The notes: generated from the letters alone by a model not told the origin. A stretch of 42,462 bases of DNA from Gemella cuniculi DSM 15828 (GCF_000425665.1 NZ_AUDW01000026.1:1-42462), one strand, 5' to 3'. Positions 9,752 through 19,828 are shown, counted from the stretch's first letter. Translations and numbers: made by a program.

Positions 9752-9780
9752 TTGTATTTAGTTTTTCTAAGTGCTATAAT
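9752..9780 (+). promoter_or_regulatory. Promoter of pepQ
   Basis: TTGTAT (9752-9757), a 17-base spacer and a perfect TATAAT (9775-9780). Just downstream, 9787-9801 resembles the CodY box AATTTTCWGAAAATT with three mismatches, a plausible but weak operator for a peptidase gene. Confidence 0.7.
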
Positions 9781-9819
9781 TAAATTAAAGTTCAGAATAT
9801 TTTAAAGGAGTTGTATAAT

Positions 9820-10902
9820 ATGAAACTTTCACGAACTAATAAAATTTTATCTAAAATGAAAGAACAAGGTATCAACCAGGCTATCATTAGCGATCCTTAT
9901 TCCATCTTTTACTTAACCGGTCACCTTGAACATCCAGGAGAAAGATTTTACGCTGTTCTTCTTGACGAAAATGGAAATCATAAACTTTTTGTCAATGCAT
10001 TATTCCCAATTGAAAGGGATTTAGGATTAGAAAAAGTTATCTTCACTGATACTGATAATCCTATTGAAACTCTCTCTAAATATGTTCCTAAGGGATCTAC
10101 TATCGGTATTGATAAAATTCTTCCAGCGAGGTTTTTACTTCCTCTTATGAATTATTTACCAGAAAGCAAATTTGTTGATGTTTCACTTATTGTTGACCGT
10201 GTCCGTATGATTAAGGATGAAGAAGAAAAAGATCTTATGAGAAAAGCTTCCTTACTTAATGACGAAGCGTGTAAACGAGTTATCGCTAGTATAACTGCCG
10301 AAAAATCTGAAAAAGATATAGTTAAAGATTTGCTAGCTATTCACGAAGAACTTGGGGTTGAGGGATTATCATTTGATCCTATTATTGGGTACGGTGCAAA
10401 CGGCGCTAATCCTCATGGGACTGTTGGGGATAGATATTTAAAACCTGGAGATTCTATTATTGTTGATATGGGTGGAATTAAAGATAACTACTGTTCTGAT
10501 ATGACACGCACAGTCTTTTGGAAAGAACCTAGCCCTAAGGCACGTGAAGTATTTGAAGTTGTTCTTGAAGCACAAAAACGTGGTGTAGCACTTGTTAAAC
10601 CTGGTGTAAAATTCTGTGAAATAGATGCAGCTTGTCGTGATTATATTACTGAAAAAGGTTATGGAGAATTCTTTACTCATCGTACTGGTCATCACATTGG
10701 TCTTGAATGCCATGAATATGGAGATATATCCAGTATAAATGAAACCAAATGTGAGCCTGGTATGATATTTTCTATTGAACCTGGTATCTACCTTCCGGGA
10801 GAACTTGGAGTTCGTATTGAAGATTTGGTACTTGTAACTGAAGATGGTTGTGAAGTACTGAACAAATTAAATAAAGAATTAGTCGTTGTTGGCGAAGACT
10901 AA
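9820..10902 (+). CDS. pepQ: Xaa-Pro dipeptidase (M24B)
   Basis: Cleaves dipeptides with C-terminal proline, completing degradation of proline peptides. 360 residues: an N-terminal creatinase domain (about 1-125) and a C-terminal pita-bread domain. Metal ligands are in VDMGGIKDNYCSDMTRT (two Asp), HRTGHHIG (His), FSIEPGIYLP (Glu) and VRIEDLV (Glu). An in-frame TTG at 9811 directly abuts the GGAG, so the ATG at 9820 with a nine-base gap is chosen. It is divergent from the peptide transporter and has its own promoter and terminator. Confidence 0.92.
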   Translation: MKLSRTNKILSKMKEQGINQAIISDPYSIFYLTGHLEHPGERFYAVLLDENGNHKLFVNALFPIERDLGLEKVIFTDTDNPIETLSKYVPKGSTIGIDKILPARFLLPLMNYLPESKFVDVSLIVDRVRMIKDEEEKDLMRKASLLNDEACKRVIASITAEKSEKDIVKDLLAIHEELGVEGLSFDPIIGYGANGANPHGTVGDRYLKPGDSIIVDMGGIKDNYCSDMTRTVFWKEPSPKAREVFEVVLEAQKRGVALVKPGVKFCEIDAACRDYITEKGYGEFFTHRTGHHIGLECHEYGDISSINETKCEPGMIFSIEPGIYLPGELGVRIEDLVLVTEDGCEVLNKLNKELVVVGED

Positions 10903-10959
10903 TTCTTTTATAATCAAAACTTTTTATATTTAAATAGGATTCCTCTTTCAAAAAAATAG

Positions 10960-11013
10960 CGGTAAGAAGAAATTTGCACAAACTAAAATGTGTAAATTCT
11001 TCCTACCGTTTTT
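10960..11013. terminator. Bidirectional terminator between pepQ and a hydrolase gene
   Basis: Long hairpin with arms CGGTAAGAAGAA.TT.GCACA and TGTGTAAATTCTTCCTACCG, flanked by A-run and T-run. It sits between convergent genes and can serve both. Confidence 0.8.
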
Positions 11014-11022
11014 ATTTATTAT

Positions 11023-11952
11023 CTATTTCCCAAAATTTTTATTTAGAAATTCTGTTATTATTTTCCAATATTCTTCTCTATATTTTCTTTCAGCTTGAAC
11101 ATGTTTAGCCCCTGGAAAAGTATGCAACTCTTTAGAAGAATTTATTAATTCATATGCTTCTTTTCCATATTCAACAGGAACAAAACCATCATCTTCACCA
11201 TGAAGTACCAAAGCTGGAAGTTTTGTATTCTTTAATCCATCTGTAGCATTAACATCACCAAATAAATATCCTGCTCTTAATTTCGTTACAGTATTAGCTG
11301 CTGGAATCACTGGAAAACTTGGTAAATTAAATAACTTCTTCAGTTGATAAGTAAACTCTTGTTTCAAATTTACATATCCACTATCTTCTATAAACGCTTT
11401 TATGTTACTAGGTAAATCTTTGTTTAATGAATTCATTACTGTTGCAGCGCCCATGCTTATTCCAAACAACAAAGTATCAGCATTATTATTTTCTGACGAG
11501 ATTTTTTTTACCCAATTTACCAAATCATCTGAATCATATCCACCCATTGAAATAAACTTCCCTTCGCTTTTCCCATGAGCTATTAAATCGGGAGCAAAAA
11601 CATTATATCCCATATCATGAAATTTTTTTATATAATTTACCATTTTTTTTGCACTGCTAGTATATCCATGAACAACAACTATCCACTTATCCGATTGTGA
11701 ATTTTCAAATTTATATCCTACCAATTTATTTTTTGTTACTGAGTCCATAGTAACTTCTTCTTTGTTATTTTCAAACCATGATTCTAGTACTTTTTTATCT
11801 TCTTTTTCTCCATCACTGTCCTGATTGACTATCGCACTTTTATCAACTTTTGGATTCAATGCGAAATTATAAAAATAATTTCCTACTAAACCAAATGCTA
11901 TTACCAAAAACACTAATACACTAACTAATATTTTTTTTAAATGTTTTTTCAC
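11023..11952 (-). CDS. Membrane-anchored alpha/beta hydrolase
   Basis: About 309 residues. A basic start and one N-terminal hydrophobic helix (about 7-30) indicate an outward-facing anchored enzyme. The hydrolase fold follows: VVVHGYTSSAKKM, the nucleophile elbow GISMGAA (G-x-S-x-G), and late LVLHGEDDGFVP and GAKHVQA carrying the probable acid and histidine. This resembles the YqkD-type family of Bacillus; the substrate is unknown. An ATG 18 bases upstream overlaps the ribosome site AAAGGAAG, so the GTG at 11952 seems the real start. A terminator lies downstream. Confidence 0.8.
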   Translation of the reverse strand: MKKHLKKILVSVLVFLVIAFGLVGNYFYNFALNPKVDKSAIVNQDSDGEKEDKKVLESWFENNKEEVTMDSVTKNKLVGYKFENSQSDKWIVVVHGYTSSAKKMVNYIKKFHDMGYNVFAPDLIAHGKSEGKFISMGGYDSDDLVNWVKKISSENNNADTLLFGISMGAATVMNSLNKDLPSNIKAFIEDSGYVNLKQEFTYQLKKLFNLPSFPVIPAANTVTKLRAGYLFGDVNATDGLKNTKLPALVLHGEDDGFVPVEYGKEAYELINSSKELHTFPGAKHVQAERKYREEYWKIITEFLNKNFGK

Positions 11953-12071
11953 AATTATACTTCCTTTCATTATATCAAAACATAATTTTCATTATACTAT
12001 TTAACAAAAGAAAAGTAAACTATAAAATATACTAATAGAGATATTTAATATCCCTTTTAATTTGCAATTCA

Positions 12072-12989
12072 CTAAAATTCTACATCTACTCTTTCATTTA
12101 TACTTAATTCTTCTTCAGATGATAATCTTACACATTTTAATACTCTTCCCTCTTCAGATTTTACAATATATTCAGTATACATTCCCAAAAAGATTTTCCC
12201 TATTATCGTATATTTTCCTAGGTTATTCAAGTTTAATTTTATTTGTTCTGGCCGAACATACTCTTTAGCTTTAATTCTATTATTCTCCCCTATAAAATTT
12301 GCAACAAATTCAGTTTTAGGATTGAAATAAATCTCTTTAGGTCTTCCTATCTGTTCAACGATCCCATTATTTAATAGAATTATTTTATCTGCAATTCTGA
12401 ATGCATCATCCTGATCATGCGTAACAACTATAGTTGTAATATTAAACTCCTTTTGAATTTTCTTCAATTCTGTTCTCATGTCCACTCTAAGATTTGCATC
12501 GAGATTTGAAAAAGGTTCATCAAGCAATAGTACCTTAGGATTTAGCACTAAACTTCTAGCGATGGCTACTCTCTGTTGCTCTCCGCCAGAAAGCTCATCT
12601 ATCCTTTTTCTCTCATAACCATACAATCCTACTTTTTCCAAAACTTCTGAACTACGTCTCAAAATTTCTTTTTTAGGTAACTTTAAAAACTTCAACCCAT
12701 ATCCTACATTTTCTATAACATTTTTATGTGGAAATAATCCATATGACTGAAAAACTGTTGCTATTGGTCGTTTTTCAGGAACAACTTTGCTTATATTTTC
12801 ATTAGACAGCACCACTTCCCCAAAGAAATCATCAATGAATCCTCCAATAATATTAAGTAATGTAGTTTTCCCACACCCAGATGGCCCTAATATACAAAAA
12901 AGCTTTCCTTCTTCTACTTCGAAACTTACATTCTTCAATACTTCCTTGTTTTTATATTCTTTTGTAACTTTTTTTATCTTTAAATACAT
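12072..12989 (-). CDS. fbpC: Iron-type ABC importer, ATP-binding subunit
   Basis: Powers import by the permease encoded just upstream. 305 residues: Walker A GPSGCGKTT (about 35-43), Q-loop VFQSYGLFPHKNV, signature LSGGEQQR, Walker B VLLLDEPFSNLD, H-loop VVTHDQDD, then a short TOBE-like C-terminal region (about 220-305). It belongs to the Fbp/Pot/Mal class of importer ATPases. The permease stop is four bases before the ATG at 12989, and an AGAGGT ribosome site overlaps that stop, indicating coupling. Iron is inferred from operon type; other ions or small solutes are possible. Confidence 0.85.
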   Translation of the reverse strand: MYLKIKKVTKEYKNKEVLKNVSFEVEEGKLFCILGPSGCGKTTLLNIIGGFIDDFFGEVVLSNENISKVVPEKRPIATVFQSYGLFPHKNVIENVGYGLKFLKLPKKEILRRSSEVLEKVGLYGYERKRIDELSGGEQQRVAIARSLVLNPKVLLLDEPFSNLDANLRVDMRTELKKIQKEFNITTIVVTHDQDDAFRIADKIILLNNGIVEQIGRPKEIYFNPKTEFVANFIGENNRIKAKEYVRPEQIKLNLNNLGKYTIIGKIFLGMYTEYIVKSEEGRVLKCVRLSSEEELSINERVDVEF

Positions 12990-12993
12990 TTTA

Positions 12994-14595
12994 CTACCTC
13001 TTTTTACCAATAGTTAAGTAATACACCGCATTCACAATTAAACAAATCATAATAATATAAAACGCTATAACTGAACCTATATCATATTTTCCACTTTCTA
13101 TTACATCAAACATTACTAATGTTGCAACTTTCTGACTTGGATATACCAAAAAGATTATTGAACCTATAGTCGTCATAGTTGATGTAAAACCGTTTATAAA
13201 ACTTATGTATAATCCTTTTCTACTTGAAGGAAAAACTAAATCTTTAATTTCATAAAATCTACCTCCCCCCAAGTCACGTACAGATTTCAACTGAGAATGC
13301 GAAATTTGACTTATGGAACTATATCCCAATTTACTAGCAAATGGGAGTTGTTTAAATATTAAATTTAAAATAACTATTAATGCTGTTCCTGTTATCTTCA
13401 TCGGATATGAATTGAATGCAAGAACATACCCCAACCCAAAAAATGTTCCTGGTAATATATAAGGGAGCGTTGCTATAAAATCAAATGCTTTTAAAAATTT
13501 AATCTCTCTAATATAAATATAATATTGTAGTAAATATCCCAAAATTGAAGATACAATTCCTGCTATCAACGAATATATTATGGTTCTTATAAACACACCT
13601 GATACATGTTCATTGGCTAAAATAAAATTTTCCAATGTGAAAACTAATTTCCCATATTCCATAGTTGTAAATGCTGATAATATTATGGCACCATATAAAA
13701 ATATTAAAATGAAAACTACTAAAAGGGTCATAATAAACGAAATATAATAAATGATACCTTTATTCGCCATACTAAGATTAACCGATATAAGCCCCTTATT
13801 TTCCATTGATATATTTCTAAAATTTTTCGAATATAACAGAAAAATTATTATTGATGGAATTAAAATAATAAAATTTAAAATAACTGCTTTAGGCAAATTA
13901 CCTTCTGATATAAATGCTAAATACCCTTCTGTTGCTAATACATTATATTTTCCACCAACTATTGCTGGTGTCGAAAAATCAGCCATACTCCTTATAAAAG
14001 TTAAAAGAGCAACCACCTTAATTGCAGGTTTCATTATGGGTAATAAAATATCCAAAATTACTCTGTTAGTATCAGCACCTAGTGATCTTGCAGAATTTAC
14101 CATACTTTTATCTATTCCGTTCATAAATCCTATCAATAGTAATGCATTTATTGCAACATGCATAACACTTTGCATACTGATTATTCCAATATATCCATAT
14201 GGATTAAAGTTTAATCCTAATATCCCATAAGTTATTAGTCCTCGTCTTCCGAATAAGTTTATGTATGAAAGTGAAGTCACAAAAGGAGGAGAAATCATAG
14301 CCACCATAAAAATTAATAGAATTATTTTTTTAAATTTCCCCTCACTAATAAAGTAATATAGTGCCACAAAAACCGAAAACATTACTGTTAAAATTGTTGT
14401 ACCTACAGATACTTTTAGCGAATTACCTAATAGCTTATAATAATAACCTTTACTTTCATAAAAAATAGTTAATAAATCCCCTTGTCTTCCATAATTAAAG
14501 GCAGCAATAAAAGGGTAGAGTATAAATATAAAAAACGATACTATTATTGTTAAAATTAATATCTTATCAATCAATCCAGTTTTTTTAAATTTCAT
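12994..14595 (-). CDS. fbpB: Iron-type ABC importer, fused permease
   Basis: 533 residues with about twelve transmembrane helices, formed by two homologous halves. The two EAA-type loops are visible: SARSLGADTNRVILDILLP in the first half and SVRDLGGGRFYEIKDLVFP in the second. This double-length architecture is characteristic of Fe3+ (FbpB/AfuB) permeases. It lies between the binding-protein and ATPase genes on the same strand. A hairpin upstream of its start probably lowers transcription relative to the lipoprotein gene. Confidence 0.87.
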   Translation of the reverse strand: MKFKKTGLIDKILILTIIVSFFIFILYPFIAAFNYGRQGDLLTIFYESKGYYYKLLGNSLKVSVGTTILTVMFSVFVALYYFISEGKFKKIILLIFMVAMISPPFVTSLSYINLFGRRGLITYGILGLNFNPYGYIGIISMQSVMHVAINALLLIGFMNGIDKSMVNSARSLGADTNRVILDILLPIMKPAIKVVALLTFIRSMADFSTPAIVGGKYNVLATEGYLAFISEGNLPKAVILNFIILIPSIIIFLLYSKNFRNISMENKGLISVNLSMANKGIIYYISFIMTLLVVFILIFLYGAIILSAFTTMEYGKLVFTLENFILANEHVSGVFIRTIIYSLIAGIVSSILGYLLQYYIYIREIKFLKAFDFIATLPYILPGTFFGLGYVLAFNSYPMKITGTALIVILNLIFKQLPFASKLGYSSISQISHSQLKSVRDLGGGRFYEIKDLVFPSSRKGLYISFINGFTSTMTTIGSIIFLVYPSQKVATLVMFDVIESGKYDIGSVIAFYIIMICLIVNAVYYLTIGKKR

Positions 14596-14625
14596 AATTC
14601 CTCCATAAATTATGCAAATAATTAA

Positions 14626-14674
14626 AAAGTGAGATAAAACCTAAAAAATTATTTTCAGTTAAGTATCCCACTTT
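14626..14674 (-). terminator. Attenuating hairpin between binding protein and permease
   Basis: Arms AAAGTGaGATA and TATCcCACTTT enclose a 27-base loop and are followed on the minus strand by TTTTTAATT. Located between the first and second genes of the importer, it would let the lipoprotein be made in excess of the permease, a common arrangement. Confidence 0.7.
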
Positions 14675-14684
14675 CTAATTTAAA

Positions 14685-15731
14685 TTATTTTTCGCCTACT
14701 AATTCTTTCCATTTTTTCAAAATAGACTCTCTTTCACTACCAAACGTTGCTAAATCCTCTTTTATTAATTTATCTTTCGGTAATCCTAATTCTGCTCCTT
14801 TAGCTCCATCTATCACCATTTGGGCTCCATCTTTTCCATCCAACTCTGCAATTAACTGTTGATTTTCTGGTTTTAAAATAAAATCCTCAAATGCTTTCGC
14901 AATATCTGTTGCATTAGAATTTTTAAATATTGCAACTCCTTCTGGAATCCAAGGAATACCATCTTCAGGATATACTACCGTCAAATTATTCTTTTTAGCT
15001 GCATCAAACGCAGATTTATCAACTGGGATAATTCCGATTCCAAATTCTCCTGCTACAGTTTTTTCTTGAGGGTCTTTCCCTCTTTTACTGTAAAAATCAA
15101 CATTTTTATTAAAGTCAGTCCAATATTCCCAACCTTTTTCTGCACCTTTTTGATCTAAAATTCCTTTTACAGCTCCATAATTACTTCCCGAAATTGCTGG
15201 ATTACTCATAATTATTTGGCCTTTATATTTTGGATCAACTAAATCTTCCCATTTTTTTGGAATTTCATATCCTTTTTCTTTAGCTACACTATCATTAACT
15301 AGAAATCCAACTACTGTTATACCTTTAGAAATCCAGTAATTATCTTTATCTTTAAATCCTTCCTTTATCTTTTCAGAACCTTTAGCTTCATATTGTTCCA
15401 ATAATCCGTCATTTTTAGCAGCAATAAAAGCATCTATTCCTCCACCAAACCAAAGATCTGCCATAGGTTTTCCACCCTCTGCTTTAATTCTAGAAATTAC
15501 TTCTCCGCTTGACATAGATAAAAATTCTACCTTACTATTTGTCTCTTCAGCAAATTTATCAAACAATTTTTTATATTTTTCTGAAGTGGCTACTACATTC
15601 ATAGTTCTTCCGCCAAAATCAAGTTTTTTCTCCTCTTTTGAAGAATCTTGCTGAGTCTGTTTTTGACCACATCCGAATAAAATTAAAGATATTGCCAATA
15701 GAAAAGTTACTAATTTAAATATTTTTTTCAT
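14685..15731 (-). CDS. fbpA: ABC importer substrate-binding lipoprotein (iron type)
   Basis: Extracellular solute-binding protein of 348 residues. A signal peptide ends in the lipobox LFGC with the lipidated cysteine at residue 21, then a short acidic linker and the two-lobed fold from about 40. WFGGGIDAFIAAKNDGLL and GIPWIPEGVAIFKNS are typical of the AfuA/FbpA-like cluster. It is the first gene of a three-gene operon with the fused permease and the ATPase. The usual iron-binding tyrosine pair could not be confirmed by eye, so the metal is an inference from the operon. Confidence 0.82.
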   Translation of the reverse strand: MKKIFKLVTFLLAISLILFGCGQKQTQQDSSKEEKKLDFGGRTMNVVATSEKYKKLFDKFAEETNSKVEFLSMSSGEVISRIKAEGGKPMADLWFGGGIDAFIAAKNDGLLEQYEAKGSEKIKEGFKDKDNYWISKGITVVGFLVNDSVAKEKGYEIPKKWEDLVDPKYKGQIIMSNPAISGSNYGAVKGILDQKGAEKGWEYWTDFNKNVDFYSKRGKDPQEKTVAGEFGIGIIPVDKSAFDAAKKNNLTVVYPEDGIPWIPEGVAIFKNSNATDIAKAFEDFILKPENQQLIAELDGKDGAQMVIDGAKGAELGLPKDKLIKEDLATFGSERESILKKWKELVGEK

Positions 15732-15884
15732 AATAAAAGTTCCTTTCTTTAATATATAACTTTATACAATAGATTATACTACGTCTGCTATTTTGTTTCA
15801 ACTTTATATCAAAAACTGTTGTATAAAATCATTAATAAAAATAATTTTTTATTAATGCAAGCAATCCTTTCTCTATCTTCAAAG

Positions 15885-17027
15885 CTACTCTACTCCCATT
15901 TTTTCTTTGATTGCATCAGCAACAATCATACCCGTAAACCATGCAACCATTAAATTATACCCTCCTATCTCGCCATGAAGATCTAATATTTCTCCCGCAA
16001 AATAAAGGTTCCCTATTTTTTTATGAGAACATGTCTTAGGACTAACTACTTTCAAATCTACTCCTCCTGCTGTTGTAAAAGCATATTCAAGCGGCATAGT
16101 TTTTATATTTTCTAATTCGTATCTTTTTATTTTAGCAGCAAATTTTCTAAGTTCTTTTTTACTAACATTTTCCGGGAAATATTTTAACATAAAGTTATAA
16201 AAACTTTTAGGAAGTTTGCCATTTAAATATTTATTATTTTGCCAAAGTTTTTCAAACAATTCTTCTTCACTTAATTGTGGATAAAAATCTAAATAAAATT
16301 TATCCTCTGGATATTTAGCTACAAACTCACCCATTGAAATAGGTAGTGGTCCACTAAGCCCTTTGTGTGTAAATAGCAAATCACCCGTTCTCTCATTTTT
16401 TTTATGAAACATTCTGACACTCTGTAATGCCACTCCTGATAATTCTACAAAATCATCAAAAATTAATGACACCTCACTCGGATATATTTTTGTAAGCTTA
16501 ACCCCATGTTTTTTTAAAATTCTGTGTAATGAACCATCACTACCACTTTGCGGATAACTCTTTCCTCCTGCACACACTACTATATTTTTCCCATAATAAG
16601 TTTCTACATTCGTTTTTACCCCAATTAATTTTTCATCCTCAAAAACCAATTCCTCTACCTTTTCTTTAAAATTAATTTTTATATGATCTATTTTAAATGC
16701 ATTAACAACATCTCTAGATTTTTCACTAGCAGGATATAATCTTCTATTTTCTTGTTTTAATCTTAAATTATGTTTATCAAAAAATTTTTTAATATTATAC
16801 TTATGATAAGCACTTCTTAAAAATTTTCCATTATGCACTGCGGTGACAAAATCTTCAGCATTATCGTCACTCATAACATTACATCTACCATTACCTGTCA
16901 AAAGCAGTTTTACTCCTGCTCGTCTATTTTGCTCTAAAACCAACACTCTTAACCCACTATCATTAAGTCTATCAGCAACCATTAGTCCAGCACTACCTAA
17001 ACCTATTATTATTACATCATACTGCAC
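15885..17027 (-). CDS. HI0933-family FAD-dependent oxidoreductase
   Basis: Flavoprotein of 380 residues in the YhiN/HI0933 family (annotated elsewhere as aminoacetone oxidase or NAD(P)/FAD oxidoreductase). The N-terminal dinucleotide-binding motif GLGSAGLMVADRL (about 9-21) is followed by the hallmark LLTGNGRCN (about 42-50). C-terminal GEILDLHGEIGGYN and AWFTG are family signatures for the second FAD contact. It starts at GTG with an AGGAG site. The ArsR-type gene lies about 50 bases upstream on the same strand and may be co-transcribed. The physiological substrate is not known. Confidence 0.85.
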   Translation of the reverse strand: MQYDVIIIGLGSAGLMVADRLNDSGLRVLVLEQNRRAGVKLLLTGNGRCNVMSDDNAEDFVTAVHNGKFLRSAYHKYNIKKFFDKHNLRLKQENRRLYPASEKSRDVVNAFKIDHIKINFKEKVEELVFEDEKLIGVKTNVETYYGKNIVVCAGGKSYPQSGSDGSLHRILKKHGVKLTKIYPSEVSLIFDDFVELSGVALQSVRMFHKKNERTGDLLFTHKGLSGPLPISMGEFVAKYPEDKFYLDFYPQLSEEELFEKLWQNNKYLNGKLPKSFYNFMLKYFPENVSKKELRKFAAKIKRYELENIKTMPLEYAFTTAGGVDLKVVSPKTCSHKKIGNLYFAGEILDLHGEIGGYNLMVAWFTGMIVADAIKEKMGVE

Positions 17028-17077
17028 AATAAATCTCCTATTCTTATACTTTTTTATTTGAATATATTATTTAAATT

Positions 17078-17401
17078 CTAACAATCTTCAGAAATATGGC
17101 TTATAGCCGCATCTATAATTGAGGTCACATGATTATCATAAATACTATAGTACCTCATTCTTTTTTCTTGACGATCTTTGACTAGTTTCATTTTTTTCAA
17201 AAGTGCCAGTTGATGTGAGATTGCTGATTGCGAACCTCCAGTTTCTCTCTCAAGTTCAGTTACATTTCTTTCCTTTTCTAACAACAAACATAAAATTTTA
17301 AATCTAGTCTTATTTCTCAAAACGTGAAAAAGTGCTAATATCTTTTCTAATTTTTCATCTGAAATATTAACCATCATACTTTTAAATTCTAAATTATCCA
17401 T
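17078..17401 (-). CDS. ArsR/SmtB-family metal-sensing repressor (CzrA-like)
   Basis: 107 residues: winged helix-turn-helix with the recognition helix in GGSQSAISHQLALLKKM, then the wing DRQEKRMRYYSIYD. The C-terminal helix carries D-x-H-x10-H-x2-E (YDNHVTSIIDAAISHISE), with the same spacing as the alpha-5 zinc site of CzrA; the last ligand would be Glu instead of His. No cysteine motif of the CadC alpha-3 type is present. It most likely represses the P-type ATPase gene whose upstream region has two matching operators. It has a GGAGG ribosome site. Confidence 0.85.
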   Translation of the reverse strand: MDNLEFKSMMVNISDEKLEKILALFHVLRNKTRFKILCLLLEKERNVTELERETGGSQSAISHQLALLKKMKLVKDRQEKRMRYYSIYDNHVTSIIDAAISHISEDC

Positions 17402-17813
17402 TTTTACCTCCGTATCTTATCATAGATTATTATAGCCATATTTTAAACTTAACGCAACAAAATACACTACTTCTAAAAGTCGATGATAAATAACTTAAAT
17501 TAAAAAAGTGCAGACCGATTAAAAATCTTAACAAAATTTCACTAATTATAAATAAGTATGGTGATTTATTGATTTTCAAATTCACTTCAAAAAATTTTTT
17601 TAAACCTAGTAAACTCTGTAGAAATTTATCATCCATTTACTCTCAAAGTTGTACAGATTAGAGTTTTCTTAGTAATTTCTCTCTCAATTTTTGTACATAT
17701 CTTTATTCCTTTATAGTTTAGTTTGATAATGTAAGATCATGCATAGAACCACTTAATGAAATATAATTGCAAGGAATTACGATTTTCAAATTCCCCCTCT
17801 TCCTTAATTATTT
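17402..17813. other. 412-base gap without a convincing gene
   Basis: Between the ATPase stop and the ArsR-type gene. A 68-codon minus-strand frame (17430-17636) has no ribosome site and no recognisable product. Stop-riddled minus-strand reading resembles a decayed gene but was not identified. A regulator promoter probably lies in the first 60 bases upstream of 17,401. Confidence 0.4.
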
Positions 17814-19757
17814 TTACTCAATTACTTTTAACATTCTTAAGGCGTTTAAAATTACCAGCAAAGTACTTCCTTCATGAAGTATTACACCAAATGACATGCT
17901 CATTTTTCCTAAAAAATTTAAAATTACTAAGGTTAAAACTACCAATATTGAAAACAATATATTTTGATATGTTATCTTGATCATTTTTTTACTTAATTTA
18001 TGTGTATATACTAATTTTGATAAATCATTTTTCATCAAAACTAAATCTGCAATATCTATTGCAACATCAGTTCCGCTACCCATAGCGATACCAACATCTG
18101 CTATCGCTAAAGCTGGTGCATCATTAATTCCATCGCCTACCATTCCTACCTGTCCATATTTTTCTTTTTGTTTTTGTATGATTTTCCCTTTATCCTCTGG
18201 CATCACATCAGCGACAACTTCATCTATCTTAAGCATTCTACCTATACTTTTTCCAGTTAGCTTTGCATCACCAGTTATCATAGCTACATGTATATTTTTC
18301 TTTTTAAAATAATCAATAGCTTCCCTTGCATATTCATTAGGAAGATCCATTAATGCAATAAGTCCTATTACTCTTTTTTCTTCCGCAATAAAAATTACAG
18401 TTTTTCCTTCTTTCGTCAATTCCTGTTCTTTTATTTTAAACTCTTTTTTTACATTATCAAATGAGTTCGGTTTACCTATTTGATAATTTTTTCCATTGTA
18501 GTTTGTTATAACCCCAACACCTATTTTATTTTCTACTTCTAAATCAATTATTTTTGTTTTATCAAATTTATCAACAATAGCTCTAGCTATTGGATGATTA
18601 GATTTTTTCTCCATGGCAACAACTATATCTAATATGTTATTCTTAACTTTTTCTTCAAAAATATAATCAGTGACTTCTGCTTCACCTTTTGTCAATGTTC
18701 CTGTTTTATCAAAAGAGATGATTTTTAACTCATTAAATTTCGACAAATATACTCCACCTTTAACTAAAACACCTCTTTTTGCCAAATTAGATATAGTTGC
18801 AAGAGTTGTTGGTATCGCACTTACAGCAAACGAACATGGAGATACAGAAATCAAATAAACCATTCCTCTATACAAACTTAAATTCCAACCTAAATCAAAA
18901 ACATAAAATTGAACTAACAACACTACTGGGAACAAAAATAATACAAATGTTACATATTTAGGTTCTAATTTTTGCAAAATGGTTGCTGTTTTAGTCAAAT
19001 TTTTTTGTGATTCACTAACTAATCTTAAAATTTTAGAGAATACTGTTTCAGACACTTCCTTTGTAACCTTCATCAAAAAACTCCCTTCAGTATTTATAGT
19101 ACCTCCAAAAACTTCATCACCTTCGAATTTTTCTTTTAATATACTCTCTCCATTCACAAGAGATTCATCAATCAAAGCACATCCACTCATAATTAGTCCA
19201 TCTGTTGCTATTTGTTCCCCATTTAACACTTGTATCTTATCGCCAACTTCTATTTCATTGGCAGAAATTATTTTTGTAGAACCATCATCTTGAATAATTC
19301 TAGCAAAACTTGGTTTCATATCTAATAAACCCGTGATTTCTTTTCTACTCTTTCCATCAATATACTCTTCTAAAAAATGCACACTAGAAAAAATAATTAC
19401 TAACATAGCAGCCTCCTCATAATGTTGTATAATTACTGCTCCTAATGTTGCAAATATCATCAAAAAGTGTACATTAGGTTGAAATTTTTTATGGTCAAGA
19501 AGATTTTTAAATGTGGTGGTTATACTTTCAAAAATTATATGATATCCAGCTATCAACACAGTAATTAAAAATAGTACATTTGCATAAATAAAATTAAATT
19601 TACTCGTAACATACCCTACAAGAAAAACTAATAACCCCAAAAAAAACATTATTATTTCCGTATTTTCATTATGGCTATGTAAACAATCTCTATGACCATC
19701 TTTATTCCTGTTGAAATGATTATTTTTTTCTTCAATAGTTCTTTGTGCTAATTTCAT
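17814..19757 (-). CDS. P1B-type heavy-metal efflux ATPase with SPC site
   Basis: 647 residues. Pumps divalent metal out of the cell. The phosphorylation loop is DKTGTLTK with D350. The actuator has NGES (202-205) instead of TGES, an HP motif KSNHPIARAIV comes later, and the hinge is MVGDGINDAPA. The membrane metal site is SPC (306-308) instead of CPC. There is no cysteine-rich N-terminal domain, only a His-containing tail (residues 14-30). SPC and few helices point to the P1B-4 group (cobalt, ferrous iron, sometimes zinc). The operators upstream suit the neighbouring ArsR-type sensor rather than Fur or PerR. The metal is unresolved. Confidence 0.87.
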   Translation of the reverse strand: MKLAQRTIEEKNNHFNRNKDGHRDCLHSHNENTEIIMFFLGLLVFLVGYVTSKFNFIYANVLFLITVLIAGYHIIFESITTTFKNLLDHKKFQPNVHFLMIFATLGAVIIQHYEEAAMLVIIFSSVHFLEEYIDGKSRKEITGLLDMKPSFARIIQDDGSTKIISANEIEVGDKIQVLNGEQIATDGLIMSGCALIDESLVNGESILKEKFEGDEVFGGTINTEGSFLMKVTKEVSETVFSKILRLVSESQKNLTKTATILQKLEPKYVTFVLFLFPVVLLVQFYVFDLGWNLSLYRGMVYLISVSPCSFAVSAIPTTLATISNLAKRGVLVKGGVYLSKFNELKIISFDKTGTLTKGEAEVTDYIFEEKVKNNILDIVVAMEKKSNHPIARAIVDKFDKTKIIDLEVENKIGVGVITNYNGKNYQIGKPNSFDNVKKEFKIKEQELTKEGKTVIFIAEEKRVIGLIALMDLPNEYAREAIDYFKKKNIHVAMITGDAKLTGKSIGRMLKIDEVVADVMPEDKGKIIQKQKEKYGQVGMVGDGINDAPALAIADVGIAMGSGTDVAIDIADLVLMKNDLSKLVYTHKLSKKMIKITYQNILFSILVVLTLVILNFLGKMSMSFGVILHEGSTLLVILNALRMLKVIE

Positions 19758-19828
19758 AATTTGCTCCTCCCTCTAATATTATGTGTAAAAATATTTATTT
19801 TTATTTACAATATAATTACCTTTTAAAC

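Noticed and set aside
17430-17636. 68-codon minus-strand frame between the ArsR-type gene and the ATPase
   Set aside because: No ribosome site, hydrophobic AT-rich composition expected by chance, and no family recognised.
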